64,000 bases of DNA, taken from Fusobacterium_C necrophorum_A. GTDB lineage: Bacteria > Fusobacteriota > Fusobacteriia > Fusobacteriales > Fusobacteriaceae. A program made the position numbers and the translations under genes. Below are positions 51,705-60,569 of the stretch, piece by piece. The notes below the pieces were generated by a model. It was not told the origin of the DNA. It did no database searches and saw nothing but the letters and a program-made list of their open reading frames with translations. Each line of letters begins with the position of its first letter. Position 1 is the stretch's first letter. The stretch is from positions 1 to 64,000 of the forward strand of contig NZ_SBAP01000004.1 in NCBI RefSeq assembly GCF_004134945.1, read 5' to 3'.

Positions 51705-53204
51705 CTATATTTGAATTCCTTTTTTTGCTAACATTGTTTGAATTCTTTGAATCGCTCTTTTCTTCCCAATGACATGCAATACATTATAAAGATCCGCTCC
51801 TCTGGCTTGTCCTGTCATTACAGCTCTTAGCGGCATGAATACTTTTCCCGGTCCTTCCTGTAACTCATCCAATAAGGAATGTAGTAAGTCCTTTGCTTCT
51901 TCCGCTGTAAATTGTTCCTGTTGCCAAGCATTTAATTTTTCCAAGAAAAGGGCAATGGATTTCTTTCCTACTTCTTCTTCCAAAGAAGAATGTAATTTTT
52001 CGACCGATTTTCTTTCTTTTTTATTCATATCTTCCGTTACCACAGGCAATTCGTATTCATCTTCAAAGAACGATTTGGATTCCTGAGCCAATTGCTTCAA
52101 AGTTTGAGCACTTTCTCTTTGAATTTCCACAATTTTCTTATATGTTTCAAAATCTGCCATATATCCTTCTTTTTCAAAGAAAGGAACTGCCAATTTCGTC
52201 AACTCGTCCAAATCCTTTAAACGCATTTGATGATTGTTTACCCAACCCAATTTCACCAAATCGAAAACAGGTCCTCCCAAAGATACCTTGTCAATATTAA
52301 AGTGATCAATAAATTCTTGTAAAGAGAATATTTCCTGATTTTCGCCGTAAGAATACCCCATCAATCCTAAAAAGTTAATAATTCCTTCTTTAATGTAACC
52401 TTCTTCTTTATACCAAATCAAAGAAACCGGATTTTTTCTCTTCGAAATTTTCGTCCTATCACTATTCCGTAATAACGGCATATGAATAAATTCCGGTGCT
52501 TCCCAACCAAAAGCCTTATACAATTGAATATGTTTCGGAGTCGATGGAATCCATTCTTCCGCTCTGATGACATGGGTAATTCCCATCAAGTGATCGTCTA
52601 CCACATTTGCCAAGTGATAAGTTGGGAAACCGTCCGCCTTCAGCAATACCTGATCGTCAATTTTATTATTTTCAAAGACAATATCCCCTCGAAGTCTGTC
52701 GTGAATGACTGTTTCTCCCTCATAAGGCATTTTCAAACGAATGACATAAGGTTCTCCCGCTGCCAATTTTTCTTCAATTTCTTCTTTTGTCAGAGAACGA
52801 CAGTGTCCATCATACCCGGGAGCCTTTCCCATAGCTTTTTGTCTTTCTCTCAAGTGATCCAAACGTTCTGAAGTACAGAAGCAATAATAAGCTCCTCCTC
52901 TTTCTACCAATTCTTTTGCATATTTTACATATAAATCAAAACGTTCCGATTGACGATATGATCCATAGTCTCCCCCCACATCAGGACCTTCCACATAGTC
53001 CAGACCCAGCCAGTGCAATGCATCAAAAATCATCTGTTCAGAACCGTCTGTATATCTATTTTGATCCGTATCTTCAATTCTCAAAATAAAATCCCCACCA
53101 TTATGATTCGCAAATGCCAAATTAAACAAAGCAATATACGCAGTTCCTACATGTGGATCTCCTGTAGGAGAAGGAGCAATTCTCGTTCTAATTTTTTTTT
53201 CCAT
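51705..53204 (-). CDS. gltX: Glutamate--tRNA ligase
   Basis: This class I synthetase of about 499 residues shows the HIGH-type motif APSPTGDPHVGTAYIALFN and KMSKS-like DRTKISKRKN. A C-terminal anticodon-binding helical cage follows (about 330-499). The start is taken as ATG 53204; ATG 53213 is three codons upstream and too close to its ribosome site. If the organism lacks GlnRS the enzyme would be non-discriminating, which cannot be judged here. Confidence 0.97.
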   Translation of the reverse strand: MEKKIRTRIAPSPTGDPHVGTAYIALFNLAFANHNGGDFILRIEDTDQNRYTDGSEQMIFDALHWLGLDYVEGPDVGGDYGSYRQSERFDLYVKYAKELVERGGAYYCFCTSERLDHLRERQKAMGKAPGYDGHCRSLTKEEIEEKLAAGEPYVIRLKMPYEGETVIHDRLRGDIVFENNKIDDQVLLKADGFPTYHLANVVDDHLMGITHVIRAEEWIPSTPKHIQLYKAFGWEAPEFIHMPLLRNSDRTKISKRKNPVSLIWYKEEGYIKEGIINFLGLMGYSYGENQEIFSLQEFIDHFNIDKVSLGGPVFDLVKLGWVNNHQMRLKDLDELTKLAVPFFEKEGYMADFETYKKIVEIQRESAQTLKQLAQESKSFFEDEYELPVVTEDMNKKERKSVEKLHSSLEEEVGKKSIALFLEKLNAWQQEQFTAEEAKDLLHSLLDELQEGPGKVFMPLRAVMTGQARGADLYNVLHVIGKKRAIQRIQTMLAKKGIQI

Positions 53205-53312
53205 TTCCCTCATCCTTTCCTTAGTATTTTAAATTTATTTTCTATTCTATCATAATTTTTCATATTTTTATACACTTTTTTTCAATTTCCCTTCCTTTGA
53301 AGAGGAAAAAAT

Positions 53313-53341
53313 TTGACATAAATAGAAATACCGGATATGAT
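53313..53341 (+). promoter_or_regulatory. Promoter of the alpha/beta hydrolase gene
   Basis: TTGACA (53313-53318) and TATGAT (53336-53341) are separated by exactly 17 bases, about 45 bases before the start codon. Confidence 0.75.
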
Positions 53342-53386
53342 AAGAGAAACTGAGCTAAAAAATATAAGAACACAAGGAGGAATACC

Positions 53387-54250
53387 ATGAATATGGAACA
53401 TTTCGAAATCTATTCAGAAAAAAATCGAATACGAGGAAGAAAATATTATGCAAATCGGGAAAAAAAGAAAGAAAAAACTATTTTAATGTGTCACGGTTTC
53501 GCAGGAATACAAGATTTATTTTTCCCTCAATATGCTGCAAAGTTTTCAGAAGAGGGCTTTGATGTCGTGACCTTTGATTATAATGGATTTGGAGAAAGCG
53601 AAGGAACGGCGGAAATTGTTCCGAACAATCAAATTCAGGATATTTTAAATATGATATTGTATCTAAAACGAGAGGAAACTCTTCAAGGCAACAAGTTGCT
53701 ATTATGGGGCAGCTCCCTGGGAGGACTCTATGTCTTAAAACTGGCGACACTTACGAAAGATATTGCCGGAGTTTATGCACAGATTACCTTTGCCAACGGC
53801 TTAAGAAATAACACTCTCGGTTTGGAAGAAGAGGGAATTGAAAAATATATTCATCAAATTGAAAATATCAAATATAAGGAAATTCGAGAAAATAAAAAAT
53901 TATTGCTTCCTCTCAAAAGATTATTATCCGATGAACAAAGCAAGGATTTTCTGGAAAACTACAAAGAAATTTTCCCGGAATTGATGGCTACAAAATTGTC
54001 CCTATCTACCATTAAACAAATCAATGAACTTTCCGTTGATAACGATTTGGCAAGTATTCAGGTTCCCGTCTTATTGGGAAAAGCAATCAAAGATAAAGTA
54101 AATTCTCCAATGGAAATGAACTTTATCTATGAACATTTAACTTCGGATAAAAAATTATTGGAATTCGATTGCGGACACTATGAAATCTATGTCGGAGATA
54201 TTTTTGAACAGGCTGTTCGAGAGCAAATAGCCTGGTTTGATAACATATAG
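53387..54250 (+). CDS. Alpha/beta hydrolase (serine esterase/peptidase-like)
   Basis: This 287-residue cytoplasmic protein has the alpha/beta-hydrolase fold. CHGFAGIQDLFF gives the oxyanion HG motif, the nucleophile elbow is WGSSLGG (Ser about 107) and the catalytic His lies in DCGHYEIYVG near the end. The acid is probably in the preceding GKAIKDKVNSP region. The substrate is unknown. AAGGAGG precedes the ATG by seven bases. The gene is monocistronic with its own promoter and terminator. Confidence 0.88.
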   Translation: MNMEHFEIYSEKNRIRGRKYYANREKKKEKTILMCHGFAGIQDLFFPQYAAKFSEEGFDVVTFDYNGFGESEGTAEIVPNNQIQDILNMILYLKREETLQGNKLLLWGSSLGGLYVLKLATLTKDIAGVYAQITFANGLRNNTLGLEEEGIEKYIHQIENIKYKEIRENKKLLLPLKRLLSDEQSKDFLENYKEIFPELMATKLSLSTIKQINELSVDNDLASIQVPVLLGKAIKDKVNSPMEMNFIYEHLTSDKKLLEFDCGHYEIYVGDIFEQAVREQIAWFDNI

Positions 54251-54266
54251 AAACAGAAATACAGAA

Positions 54267-54304
54267 GGGCTGTCTCAAAAGTATTATTCCGAGATAGCCC
54301 TTTT
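54267..54304 (+). terminator. Terminator after the hydrolase gene
   Basis: GGGCTGTCTC pairs with GAGATAGCCC around an 18-base loop, followed by TTTT. It is placed 17 bases after the stop codon. Confidence 0.85.
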
Positions 54305-54370
54305 ATATATTGAATATTTTTATTATTCTATGTCATCTTGGATCAAAAAATTCATATTGAGCTAATTTCT

Positions 54371-55472
54371 TCATATTTGCTTATTCCAACGTAGATAGCC
54401 GTTCATGAATTCATCCAAATCTCCGTCCATAACCGCCTTGATATTTCCGATTTCCACTCCGGTCCGATGATCTTTTACCATAGTATAAGGTTGGAAAACA
54501 TAGGAACGAATCTGACTTCCCCAACCAATCTCACTCTGTTCTCCTTGAAGTTTTTTCATCTCTTCTTCTTTTTTCTTCAATTCCAACTCCAACAGTTTGG
54601 ATTGTAACATCTTCATAGCCGTTTCCCGATTGTTCAACTGGGAACGTTCCTTCTGACAGGTTACTACAATCCCTGTCGGAAAATGAGTAATTCGGACTGC
54701 GGAATCGGTCATATTGACATGTTGTCCTCCCGCTCCGCTGGCTCGATAGGTGTCAATCCGAATATCCGCTGCTTCCACTTCCACTTCCACGCTTTCATCC
54801 ACCTCCGGAACTACTTCGACAGAAGCAAAGGAAGTGTGTCGTTTTTTATTTGCATCAAAAGGCGAAATTCGAACCAGACGATGAATTCCCTTTTCACACT
54901 TTAAATATCCATAGGCATGATAACCGGATACTAAAAAAGTAATGGATTTGATTCCTACCGAATCCCCGGGCATAAAATCCATTTCTTCTATCTTATACTT
55001 TTTATCATGACACCACCTGGTATACATACGGTATAACATATCCGCCCAATCACAAGCTTCCGTTCCTCCTGCACCGGAATGAATGGTAACAATAGCATTA
55101 TTTCCGTCATATTCTCCATCCAATAGTAGACTGGTAGAAAAACTTTCCATATCCTTTAACAGTTGTTTATGTTTTTCTTCCAATTCTATCTGAGAAGACT
55201 CATCTCCCGCTTCTACGAATTCAATCAAAACTTCTTCCTCTTCTATTTCTTCGACTAAGGATTGGAAAGAAGCAAGCAAGGCTTTTTCTTCGTTCATTGC
55301 TTTAATCACGGAAGAAGAGCTTTTTTTATCATTCCAAAACCCTTCTTCCATGGTTCGAGCTTCTAAATCTGCAATCTTATCTTGTCTTTTTTCCAGGTCA
55401 AAGAGACCTCCTGATGTCTTCCAATTGCTCTTTCAAAACCGCATATTCTCGTTTACATTCCAAAATATCCAT
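54371..55472 (-). CDS. prfB: Peptide chain release factor 2, made by +1 programmed frameshift
   Basis: The zero frame begins at ATG 55472 (after GGAG) and encodes 24 residues, MDILECKREYAVLKEQLEDI and RRSL, before TGA at 55398-55400. The site reads AGGAGG TCT CTT TGA C, the classic RF2 autoregulatory signal with an internal Shine-Dalgarno-like stimulator. After a +1 shift the product continues DLEKRQDKIADLE to 54371, giving 366 residues. The downstream part has the SPF recognition motif (RISPFDANK) and the GGQ motif (GAGGQHVNMTDS). RF2 reads UGA and UAA. It is the last gene of a nine-gene operon. Confidence 0.97.
55385..55405 (-). promoter_or_regulatory. prfB programmed frameshift site
   Basis: The minus-strand sequence AGGAGGTCTCTTTGAC holds the stimulator, the slippery CTT and the UGA stop at 55398-55400. 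When RF2 is scarce the ribosome slips +1 on CUU and makes more RF2. Confidence 0.95.
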
Positions 55473-55481
55473 AACAACTCC

Positions 55482-55703
55482 TTATTTTTTTAAAAACCAC
55501 TCGACTTTTTCCAAATCCATAAAATGATACATTTCTCCGTCTATTTTTACATTGGGTCCCTTCTTACACTGCCCAAAACATCGAACTTCTTCCAAAAGAA
55601 TATCCTCCCGCTTCGACAAAGTTTCCCACATCTTCCGATTCTTTCTACCACAGCTTAAACCTCTACATACTATTACTTTCTTAATTTTCCGTTCTCCTTT
55701 CAT
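55482..55703 (-). CDS. Thioredoxin-like [2Fe-2S] ferredoxin domain protein
   Basis: This protein of about 73 residues has the cysteine pattern CRGLSCG and CFGQCKKGPNV, as in thioredoxin-like ferredoxins (C-x4-C and C-x3-C, the cluster-binding pattern of NuoE-like proteins). The start is uncertain. ATG 55703 is almost touching GGGAGG; a TTG at 55712 is possible; a better spaced AAAGGAG would start translation a few codons later near KIKK. It overlaps acpS by four bases and lies 9 bases before prfB. A redox or electron-transfer role is inferred. Confidence 0.82.
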   Translation of the reverse strand: MKGERKIKKVIVCRGLSCGRKNRKMWETLSKREDILLEEVRCFGQCKKGPNVKIDGEMYHFMDLEKVEWFLKK

Positions 55704-56044
55704 TCCTCCCAAATTGCCATAGCAACAGCATAGGCTTTACAATGTGACAAAGACAAACTCCAATCATCCTGTCGAATCCCATGCAAATACACCCAAGGTT
55801 TTCCCCAATCATCATGAAAAATTTCAATATCTGTAAATTCTATGCCTCGAAATCCGGTTCCCATTGCTTTGACAATGGCTTCTTTTGCAGCAAATAGAGC
55901 TGCATAACTTTCCACTTTGTTCCCCCGAGCCTCTTGCTCATCTCGCTCTTTTTCCGTAAATACCTTTCTCAGAAATTTCGGATCTCGAATTGCTTTTCCT
56001 ATTCTTAAAATTTCAATAATATCTGTTCCTATTCCTCGAATCAT
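55700..56044 (-). CDS. acpS: Holo-[acyl-carrier-protein] synthase
   Basis: This 114-residue enzyme transfers 4'-phosphopantetheine from CoA to acyl carrier protein. The N-terminal GIGTDIIEI (metal-binding Asp) and FAAKEAIVKAMGTGF are diagnostic. It overlaps tatD by four bases. Confidence 0.96.
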   Translation of the reverse strand: MIRGIGTDIIEILRIGKAIRDPKFLRKVFTEKERDEQEARGNKVESYAALFAAKEAIVKAMGTGFRGIEFTDIEIFHDDWGKPWVYLHGIRQDDWSLSLSHCKAYAVAMAIWEE

Positions 56045-56799
56045 AACATCCCGTATGCCTTTCTGGTATTTTTATTTGTGACCTCTACCACTTTTTCATA
56101 AGAAATCCCTTTAATTTCCGCTATTTTCATGGCAACTTCCTTTGTATAAATCGGCTCATTTCTCTTTCCTCGATAAGGAGTTGGAGCCATATAAGGACAA
56201 TCCGTTTCCAAAACCAGATGTTCTAGAGAAATTTCCCTCACAACATCCACCAATTTTTTCGCATTCTTAAAGGTTAATACTCCGCCAATTCCTAAATAAA
56301 AACGATCTATCATCCGTTTTGCTGTTTCCACAGAACCCGGATAACAATGCAAAATTCCCTTTATTTTCGGAAACTCTTGCAAGATTCGAACAGTATCTTC
56401 CATCGCCTCTCGTGTGTGAATCACAACCGGTTTCCCAACTCTTTCCGCCAATGCCAATTGCTTTCGAAAAATTTCCTGTTGCAGTTCTTTCTCTTTTGTC
56501 ATCCAATGATAATCCAAGCCAATTTCTCCAATTGCCAAAACTTTTTCTTCCTTCGCCATTTCTTCCAATTTTTCTTCCAGAGCTTCGGTATATTCTTCCT
56601 CTTCCGCCGGATGTAAGCCAATGGTTGCATAGATAAAAGGATACTTTCGGGCATAGTCAATCGAAATCCGACTGCTTTCCAAATTATACCCGATATTGAC
56701 AACAAAATCCATTTCTTCTTGAATTCTTTGTAAGACTTCTTTCCTATCTTTATCAAATCGTTCATCATTCAGATGAACATGGGAATCAATTCGTTTCAT
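56041..56799 (-). CDS. tatD: TatD-family metal-dependent hydrolase
   Basis: This 252-residue TIM-barrel nuclease-like protein shows metal ligands in DSHVHL, GEIGLDYHW, VVIHTREA, LHCYPG and LETDCPY. Homologues act as 3'-5' exonucleases or D-aminoacyl-tRNA-related hydrolases. It overlaps hslO by 14 bases and acpS by four. Confidence 0.95.
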   Translation of the reverse strand: MKRIDSHVHLNDERFDKDRKEVLQRIQEEMDFVVNIGYNLESSRISIDYARKYPFIYATIGLHPAEEEEYTEALEEKLEEMAKEEKVLAIGEIGLDYHWMTKEKELQQEIFRKQLALAERVGKPVVIHTREAMEDTVRILQEFPKIKGILHCYPGSVETAKRMIDRFYLGIGGVLTFKNAKKLVDVVREISLEHLVLETDCPYMAPTPYRGKRNEPIYTKEVAMKIAEIKGISYEKVVEVTNKNTRKAYGML

Positions 56800-57646
56800 T
56801 CTTAAAATCTTCCTCTCTAAATTCGTAGTGCTTTCCGCAAAAATGACATTCCGCTTCCATTTTTCCGTCTTCTTTTAATATTTTATCAATCTCATCTTTT
56901 CCTAACGTAATCAAAGCCCGATAAAATTTATCCCGATTGCAATTACAGTGGTAACGAATTTCCTTTTCTTCCAAAATTTCATATTTTTCGATTTCTTTTT
57001 TTTCCTCGGAATCCATGTCATCATAGAGAAGGGCGATGATGTCTTCCAATTCCATGCCTCCATGAAATAGTTCATCAATACTTCGAATGGCTCCTATTTT
57101 TCGTTCCAAAGCTTCTAAAAAAGCTTCTTCCGCATTGGGCAATAATTGCAACATATATCCACCGGCTTTTTCTACCGTATGTTCATCTTGAAATAAAACG
57201 GTAAAGGCAATCACGGTAGGAATTTGCTCCGAGCTGTAAAAATATCCTGATAGATCATAGGCTAGCCCGTGATTTGTTATTTGACAAAAGCCCATGTAGG
57301 GATCTTTCAAGCCGAAATCTTTGATGACTTTTAAAGTTCCCTCTCCCAATAAGGCAATATCACTCACGTCCGGTGTCGGATTGGATACATATCCCTTTAC
57401 ATTTCCATTCGAATCTGCCGTCACCAGAATATTTTTTATTTGTCCGTCGGTGTCCGTTCTTAAAGTCAGGATATCCTCTCCCTTCAAAGAATTTCCCATC
57501 AAAGATGCCACCGTCAAGATTCTTCCAAAGCTATCTGCCGCCAAGATGTTACAATGATGAATCTCCATAGCTCTCTGTACAATATCTGTGGTGTCCACCG
57601 CAATAAATCTTGCATTTTTACTCAAACCCCGTATTACTCTTCCCAT
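56786..57646 (-). CDS. hslO: Redox-regulated chaperone Hsp33
   Basis: This 286-residue chaperone is activated by oxidation. The C-terminal zinc switch has Cys in HCNCN (about 233-237) and CHFC (about 266-269), the C-x-C...C-x2-C pattern. The N-terminal domain starts GRVIRGLSKNARFIAVDTT. In an anaerobe it would protect against oxygen exposure and bile-type stress. It lies 11 bases after the ComEA-like gene. Confidence 0.96.
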   Translation of the reverse strand: MGRVIRGLSKNARFIAVDTTDIVQRAMEIHHCNILAADSFGRILTVASLMGNSLKGEDILTLRTDTDGQIKNILVTADSNGNVKGYVSNPTPDVSDIALLGEGTLKVIKDFGLKDPYMGFCQITNHGLAYDLSGYFYSSEQIPTVIAFTVLFQDEHTVEKAGGYMLQLLPNAEEAFLEALERKIGAIRSIDELFHGGMELEDIIALLYDDMDSEEKKEIEKYEILEEKEIRYHCNCNRDKFYRALITLGKDEIDKILKEDGKMEAECHFCGKHYEFREEDFKNETN

Positions 57647-57657
57647 TTTGTTCTCCT

Positions 57658-58179
57658 CTATTTACTATAGCGAAATAAATCCTTATATTTCTCATATTGT
57701 TTTTTCCCAATGATTTTCCGCAGTATGATATTATTTTCAATTCTTCCTATTTTATCTCGATATTTTTCAATCTCTTTGATCTCTTTTTTAGAAAAACCGT
57801 AATACTTCAAAAGTTTACTGTCCGCTCGATTGATATAGAGAGGATTTCTACTTTTTTTCGTTGCCACTTCCAGTTTTTTTGCTAATTTATGATAAGTAGC
57901 CTCCCCGATTCCCTTAATATTCTTAATCTCTTCCAGAGTTTTAAAGGACCCTACCAAAGTCCGATATTCTAAAATTCCATCTGTATATCTGCTTGCAATC
58001 CCTGCCGCTAAAAATTCTCCTTTGTTCGCCACATTGATGTCCAATTTTCCTGTTTGCTTTTCCTTCATATTTCCTTGGCTCATAATGATTTTCACTTCAT
58101 TTTCTGAAAAACTGCTCTCCGTCAAAGTAAAAAAAGAAAAAAATAACAAAAAAATTGTAGTCCATATTTTATATTCCAT
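57658..58179 (-). CDS. Exported helix-hairpin-helix protein, ComEA-like
   Basis: This 173-residue protein starts MEYKIWTTIFLLFFSFFTLT, a signal peptide or N-terminal membrane anchor. The mature part (about 45-105) follows the ComEA pattern: LDINVANKGEFLAAGIASR, a short YRTLVGSFKTLEEI segment and KNIKGIGEATYHKL with the HhH GIG. A second, more divergent HhH-like repeat may follow. ComEA-type proteins bind incoming double-stranded DNA during transformation. Start ATG 58179 is chosen because the upstream frame overlaps the hemZ-like gene. It is encoded downstream of comM and pilT-like genes. Confidence 0.75.
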   Translation of the reverse strand: MEYKIWTTIFLLFFSFFTLTESSFSENEVKIIMSQGNMKEKQTGKLDINVANKGEFLAAGIASRYTDGILEYRTLVGSFKTLEEIKNIKGIGEATYHKLAKKLEVATKKSRNPLYINRADSKLLKYYGFSKKEIKEIEKYRDKIGRIENNIILRKIIGKKQYEKYKDLFRYSK

Positions 58180-59551
58180 GTTTTCCCTCTCGATATTTTT
58201 CAAATAAGGCAAATTTCTGTTCCTGTCTTCTTTCCATTTCTCGAATATACAAAGCCGGATCCTTAGGATTCACGAAACGCTCAATATAGTCATGTCCATT
58301 TTCTTCTTCCACTACAACTTTACTGATGCCGCCACCTCCTAAAGCAATCGTATTTTGATTTTCTTCTATCATTTCCATATTAAAAATAGATTCTGTTCCA
58401 AGCTTCGCATATCCTATATTTTCTCCCCAATCAAGCATATTCTTTTGCCGATACAGATAATAGGGCTCCAACTGCTTTTCTTTCATAAGCGAAGCTATGG
58501 TTTCTTCCAGTCTCTTTCTGTCAATCTTCTCTCTCTCCTGACTTCCTTTCGCTAGTTTTGAGGCTCGTTTGAATGCCAAAGAATGAAGAGTAATATTTTC
58601 CACATCAAATTTTTTTAGCTGCTCCAAGCTGTCTATCATATCTTCGGTACTCTCCTCCGGAAGTCCGAGAATAAAATCCATATTGATAATAAAGCCCAAT
58701 TTTTTGCAATCCTGATAGACTTCTTCAAAGTGAGCTCGATTAAATTTTCGATTTACCTTTCTTAAGGTTTTTTCTTGAAAACTTTGAGGATTTAAACTGA
58801 CTCTGTCCACTCCATATTTTTTTAAAATTTCCAGTTTTTTTCTTGTGATGCTGTCTTCCCGCCCCGCTTCAAAAGTAAATTCTTTTACATCACGAAAATC
58901 AATCTCTTCTCGAAACACTTTCAAAATTTGTTCCAAGTCTTCTTCCGTTAAAGTGCTGGGAGTTCCTCCTCCAAAATAGATGGACTCAATTTTTTGAGGA
59001 TTTCTTCGTAATTCCTCTCCGGTCAATCGAATTTCTTTTTCCAAAGTCCTTACAAATTCTCGATAATATTTTCCTACTCCCCCTGTAATTTCATAGGAGG
59101 CAAAGGAACAATAACTGCATTTGCTGGGACAAAATGGAATTCCCACATAAAGATTGCTGGCTCCTCGATGTAAAAATCTTTCTTCCTTTTTTACAATTTC
59201 GACTAGAAGTTCCGCCTTTTCTTTTTTGACCAAATAAAATTCTTCCAAATGACGAGCCGTTTCCTCGTAGGAAAATCCTTCTCCTAGAAATCTTCTCACA
59301 ATTTTACTGGGACGTACTCCCATGAGTCCTCCCCAAACATAATCTTTTTGATACGCCTTTAAGAGAGCTAATTTTACCATAGTTTGTTTTTGATCGTCCA
59401 CCGCATTTCCCAAATCGGAGTAGCAAAATTTCGCTTTTCTCCCGGCAATTTGAATACTAACTCCATTCAAAATTTCTTCTATAAGCAATTCTTCTCCGAG
59501 AGCCTCGGGGACCATTACCCTCATAAATTCTTCAATACTTCTTTTATTCAA
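58169..59551 (-). CDS. hemZ: HemZ-like radical-SAM coproporphyrinogen oxidase
   Basis: This 460-residue radical-SAM protein has the cluster motif CPSKCSYC (C-x3-C-x2-C) about residue 147-154 inside VGIPFCPSKCSYCSFASY, with YFGGGTPS following. This is the oxygen-independent coproporphyrinogen dehydrogenase (HemN/HemW/HemZ) superfamily. The extra N-terminal 140 residues and the MGVRPSKIVRR segment fit HemZ. Haem synthesis itself is not shown by other genes in the window, so a role in another process cannot be excluded. It overlaps the ComEA-like gene by 11 bases. Confidence 0.85.
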   Translation of the reverse strand: MNKRSIEEFMRVMVPEALGEELLIEEILNGVSIQIAGRKAKFCYSDLGNAVDDQKQTMVKLALLKAYQKDYVWGGLMGVRPSKIVRRFLGEGFSYEETARHLEEFYLVKKEKAELLVEIVKKEERFLHRGASNLYVGIPFCPSKCSYCSFASYEITGGVGKYYREFVRTLEKEIRLTGEELRRNPQKIESIYFGGGTPSTLTEEDLEQILKVFREEIDFRDVKEFTFEAGREDSITRKKLEILKKYGVDRVSLNPQSFQEKTLRKVNRKFNRAHFEEVYQDCKKLGFIINMDFILGLPEESTEDMIDSLEQLKKFDVENITLHSLAFKRASKLAKGSQEREKIDRKRLEETIASLMKEKQLEPYYLYRQKNMLDWGENIGYAKLGTESIFNMEMIEENQNTIALGGGGISKVVVEEENGHDYIERFVNPKDPALYIREMERRQEQKFALFEKYREGKHGI

Positions 59552-59554
59552 TGT

Positions 59555-60523
59555 TTAAATCCTTTCCAATTTTCCTTTTTGTACCCAATACTCCCTACTT
59601 TTCTCCTTAGTACGCATTCCTTGGGAGAAAGAACTTTCCAAAATAGAAGGAAGCTGCAATTCTCTTCTCGAATAAATCATATTCGCAACCGCCTTTGTAT
59701 TTTTCAATAGTTCAAATAAGGCAATTCTTCCCTTTTCTTTTCCCCTTACCAATTCCTGTGCTATCATCCAACGTAAAGAACTCGACAGACGCTGTCTGAC
59801 TTCCTCCTGTTTTTCTTTCGGAGAAAGGGACAATATTTTATGAATGCTTTCTACACAATTTCCCGTGTGTAAGGTACTGAAAACAAGATGCCCGCTCTCT
59901 GCAAAATAAAGGGCACTCTGTAAACTCTCCAAATCTCGAATTTCTCCAATCAATAAAATATCCGGATCCTGCCGCAGTGCAGACTTCATAGCTGTTTGAA
60001 AACTCTCGCTGTCTCTCCCGATTTCTCGTTGAAAAAAAAGACTTTTTTTCTCCCGATAATAAAACTCGATCGGATCCTCCAAGCAAATAATCTTCTTGGC
60101 ATATTTTTGATTGTACTGTTCTAAGAAGAACCGTAAAGTCGTGGACTTTCCCGAGCCTGTACTCCCCGTGACTAAAACCAAACCGGAGTTGGAAAGATAC
60201 AAATCTTCCAATACTGCATATAACTCCTCAGGAAACTCGGGAAGAAATTCAGAAATAATTCTCACACTGAGCATGCTTCCTTTTTCACCCTTTGCCCAAT
60301 TCAGACGGTAGCGATTTCCCAAAACATCCTCATAAGAAATATCTTTTTCTTCTTCCTCTTTCGCAATCCCTAAGTTCTCACAGAAGGAAAAAATATCTTG
60401 CCTTGAAATAACTTCCTCGGAAAAATACAAATCTCCGTCTTTTCGATAACATAGTCTATGATTCTCTCGAATATGCAAATCGGAAACTCCTAATTTTCTA
60501 TATTTTATAAACAATTTTTCCAA
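59555..60523 (-). CDS. PilT/GspE-family secretion-type ATPase
   Basis: This 322-residue protein has an N-terminal PAS-like region and a RecA-like ATPase with Walker A TGSTGSGKSTT, Walker B-like ILLIGEIRD and the His box GHLVFSTLHTGN. The order and length match PilT, which retracts type IV pili. It starts at TTG 60523, seven bases after AAGGAGG. It lies 46 bases after comM and three bases before the hemZ-like gene. No pilin genes are in the window. Confidence 0.88.
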   Translation of the reverse strand: MEKLFIKYRKLGVSDLHIRENHRLCYRKDGDLYFSEEVISRQDIFSFCENLGIAKEEEEKDISYEDVLGNRYRLNWAKGEKGSMLSVRIISEFLPEFPEELYAVLEDLYLSNSGLVLVTGSTGSGKSTTLRFFLEQYNQKYAKKIICLEDPIEFYYREKKSLFFQREIGRDSESFQTAMKSALRQDPDILLIGEIRDLESLQSALYFAESGHLVFSTLHTGNCVESIHKILSLSPKEKQEEVRQRLSSSLRWMIAQELVRGKEKGRIALFELLKNTKAVANMIYSRRELQLPSILESSFSQGMRTKEKSREYWVQKGKLERI

Positions 60524-60569
60524 ATTGATTCCTCCTTATTTTATCATGTTTTGTAGTTTTTGCCTAGAA

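Noticed and set aside
54267..54304. GGGCTGTCTC hairpin as the end of an insertion sequence
   Set aside because: It resembles some insertion-sequence ends, but position and T-tract make a simple terminator, and no second end or transposase is adjacent.
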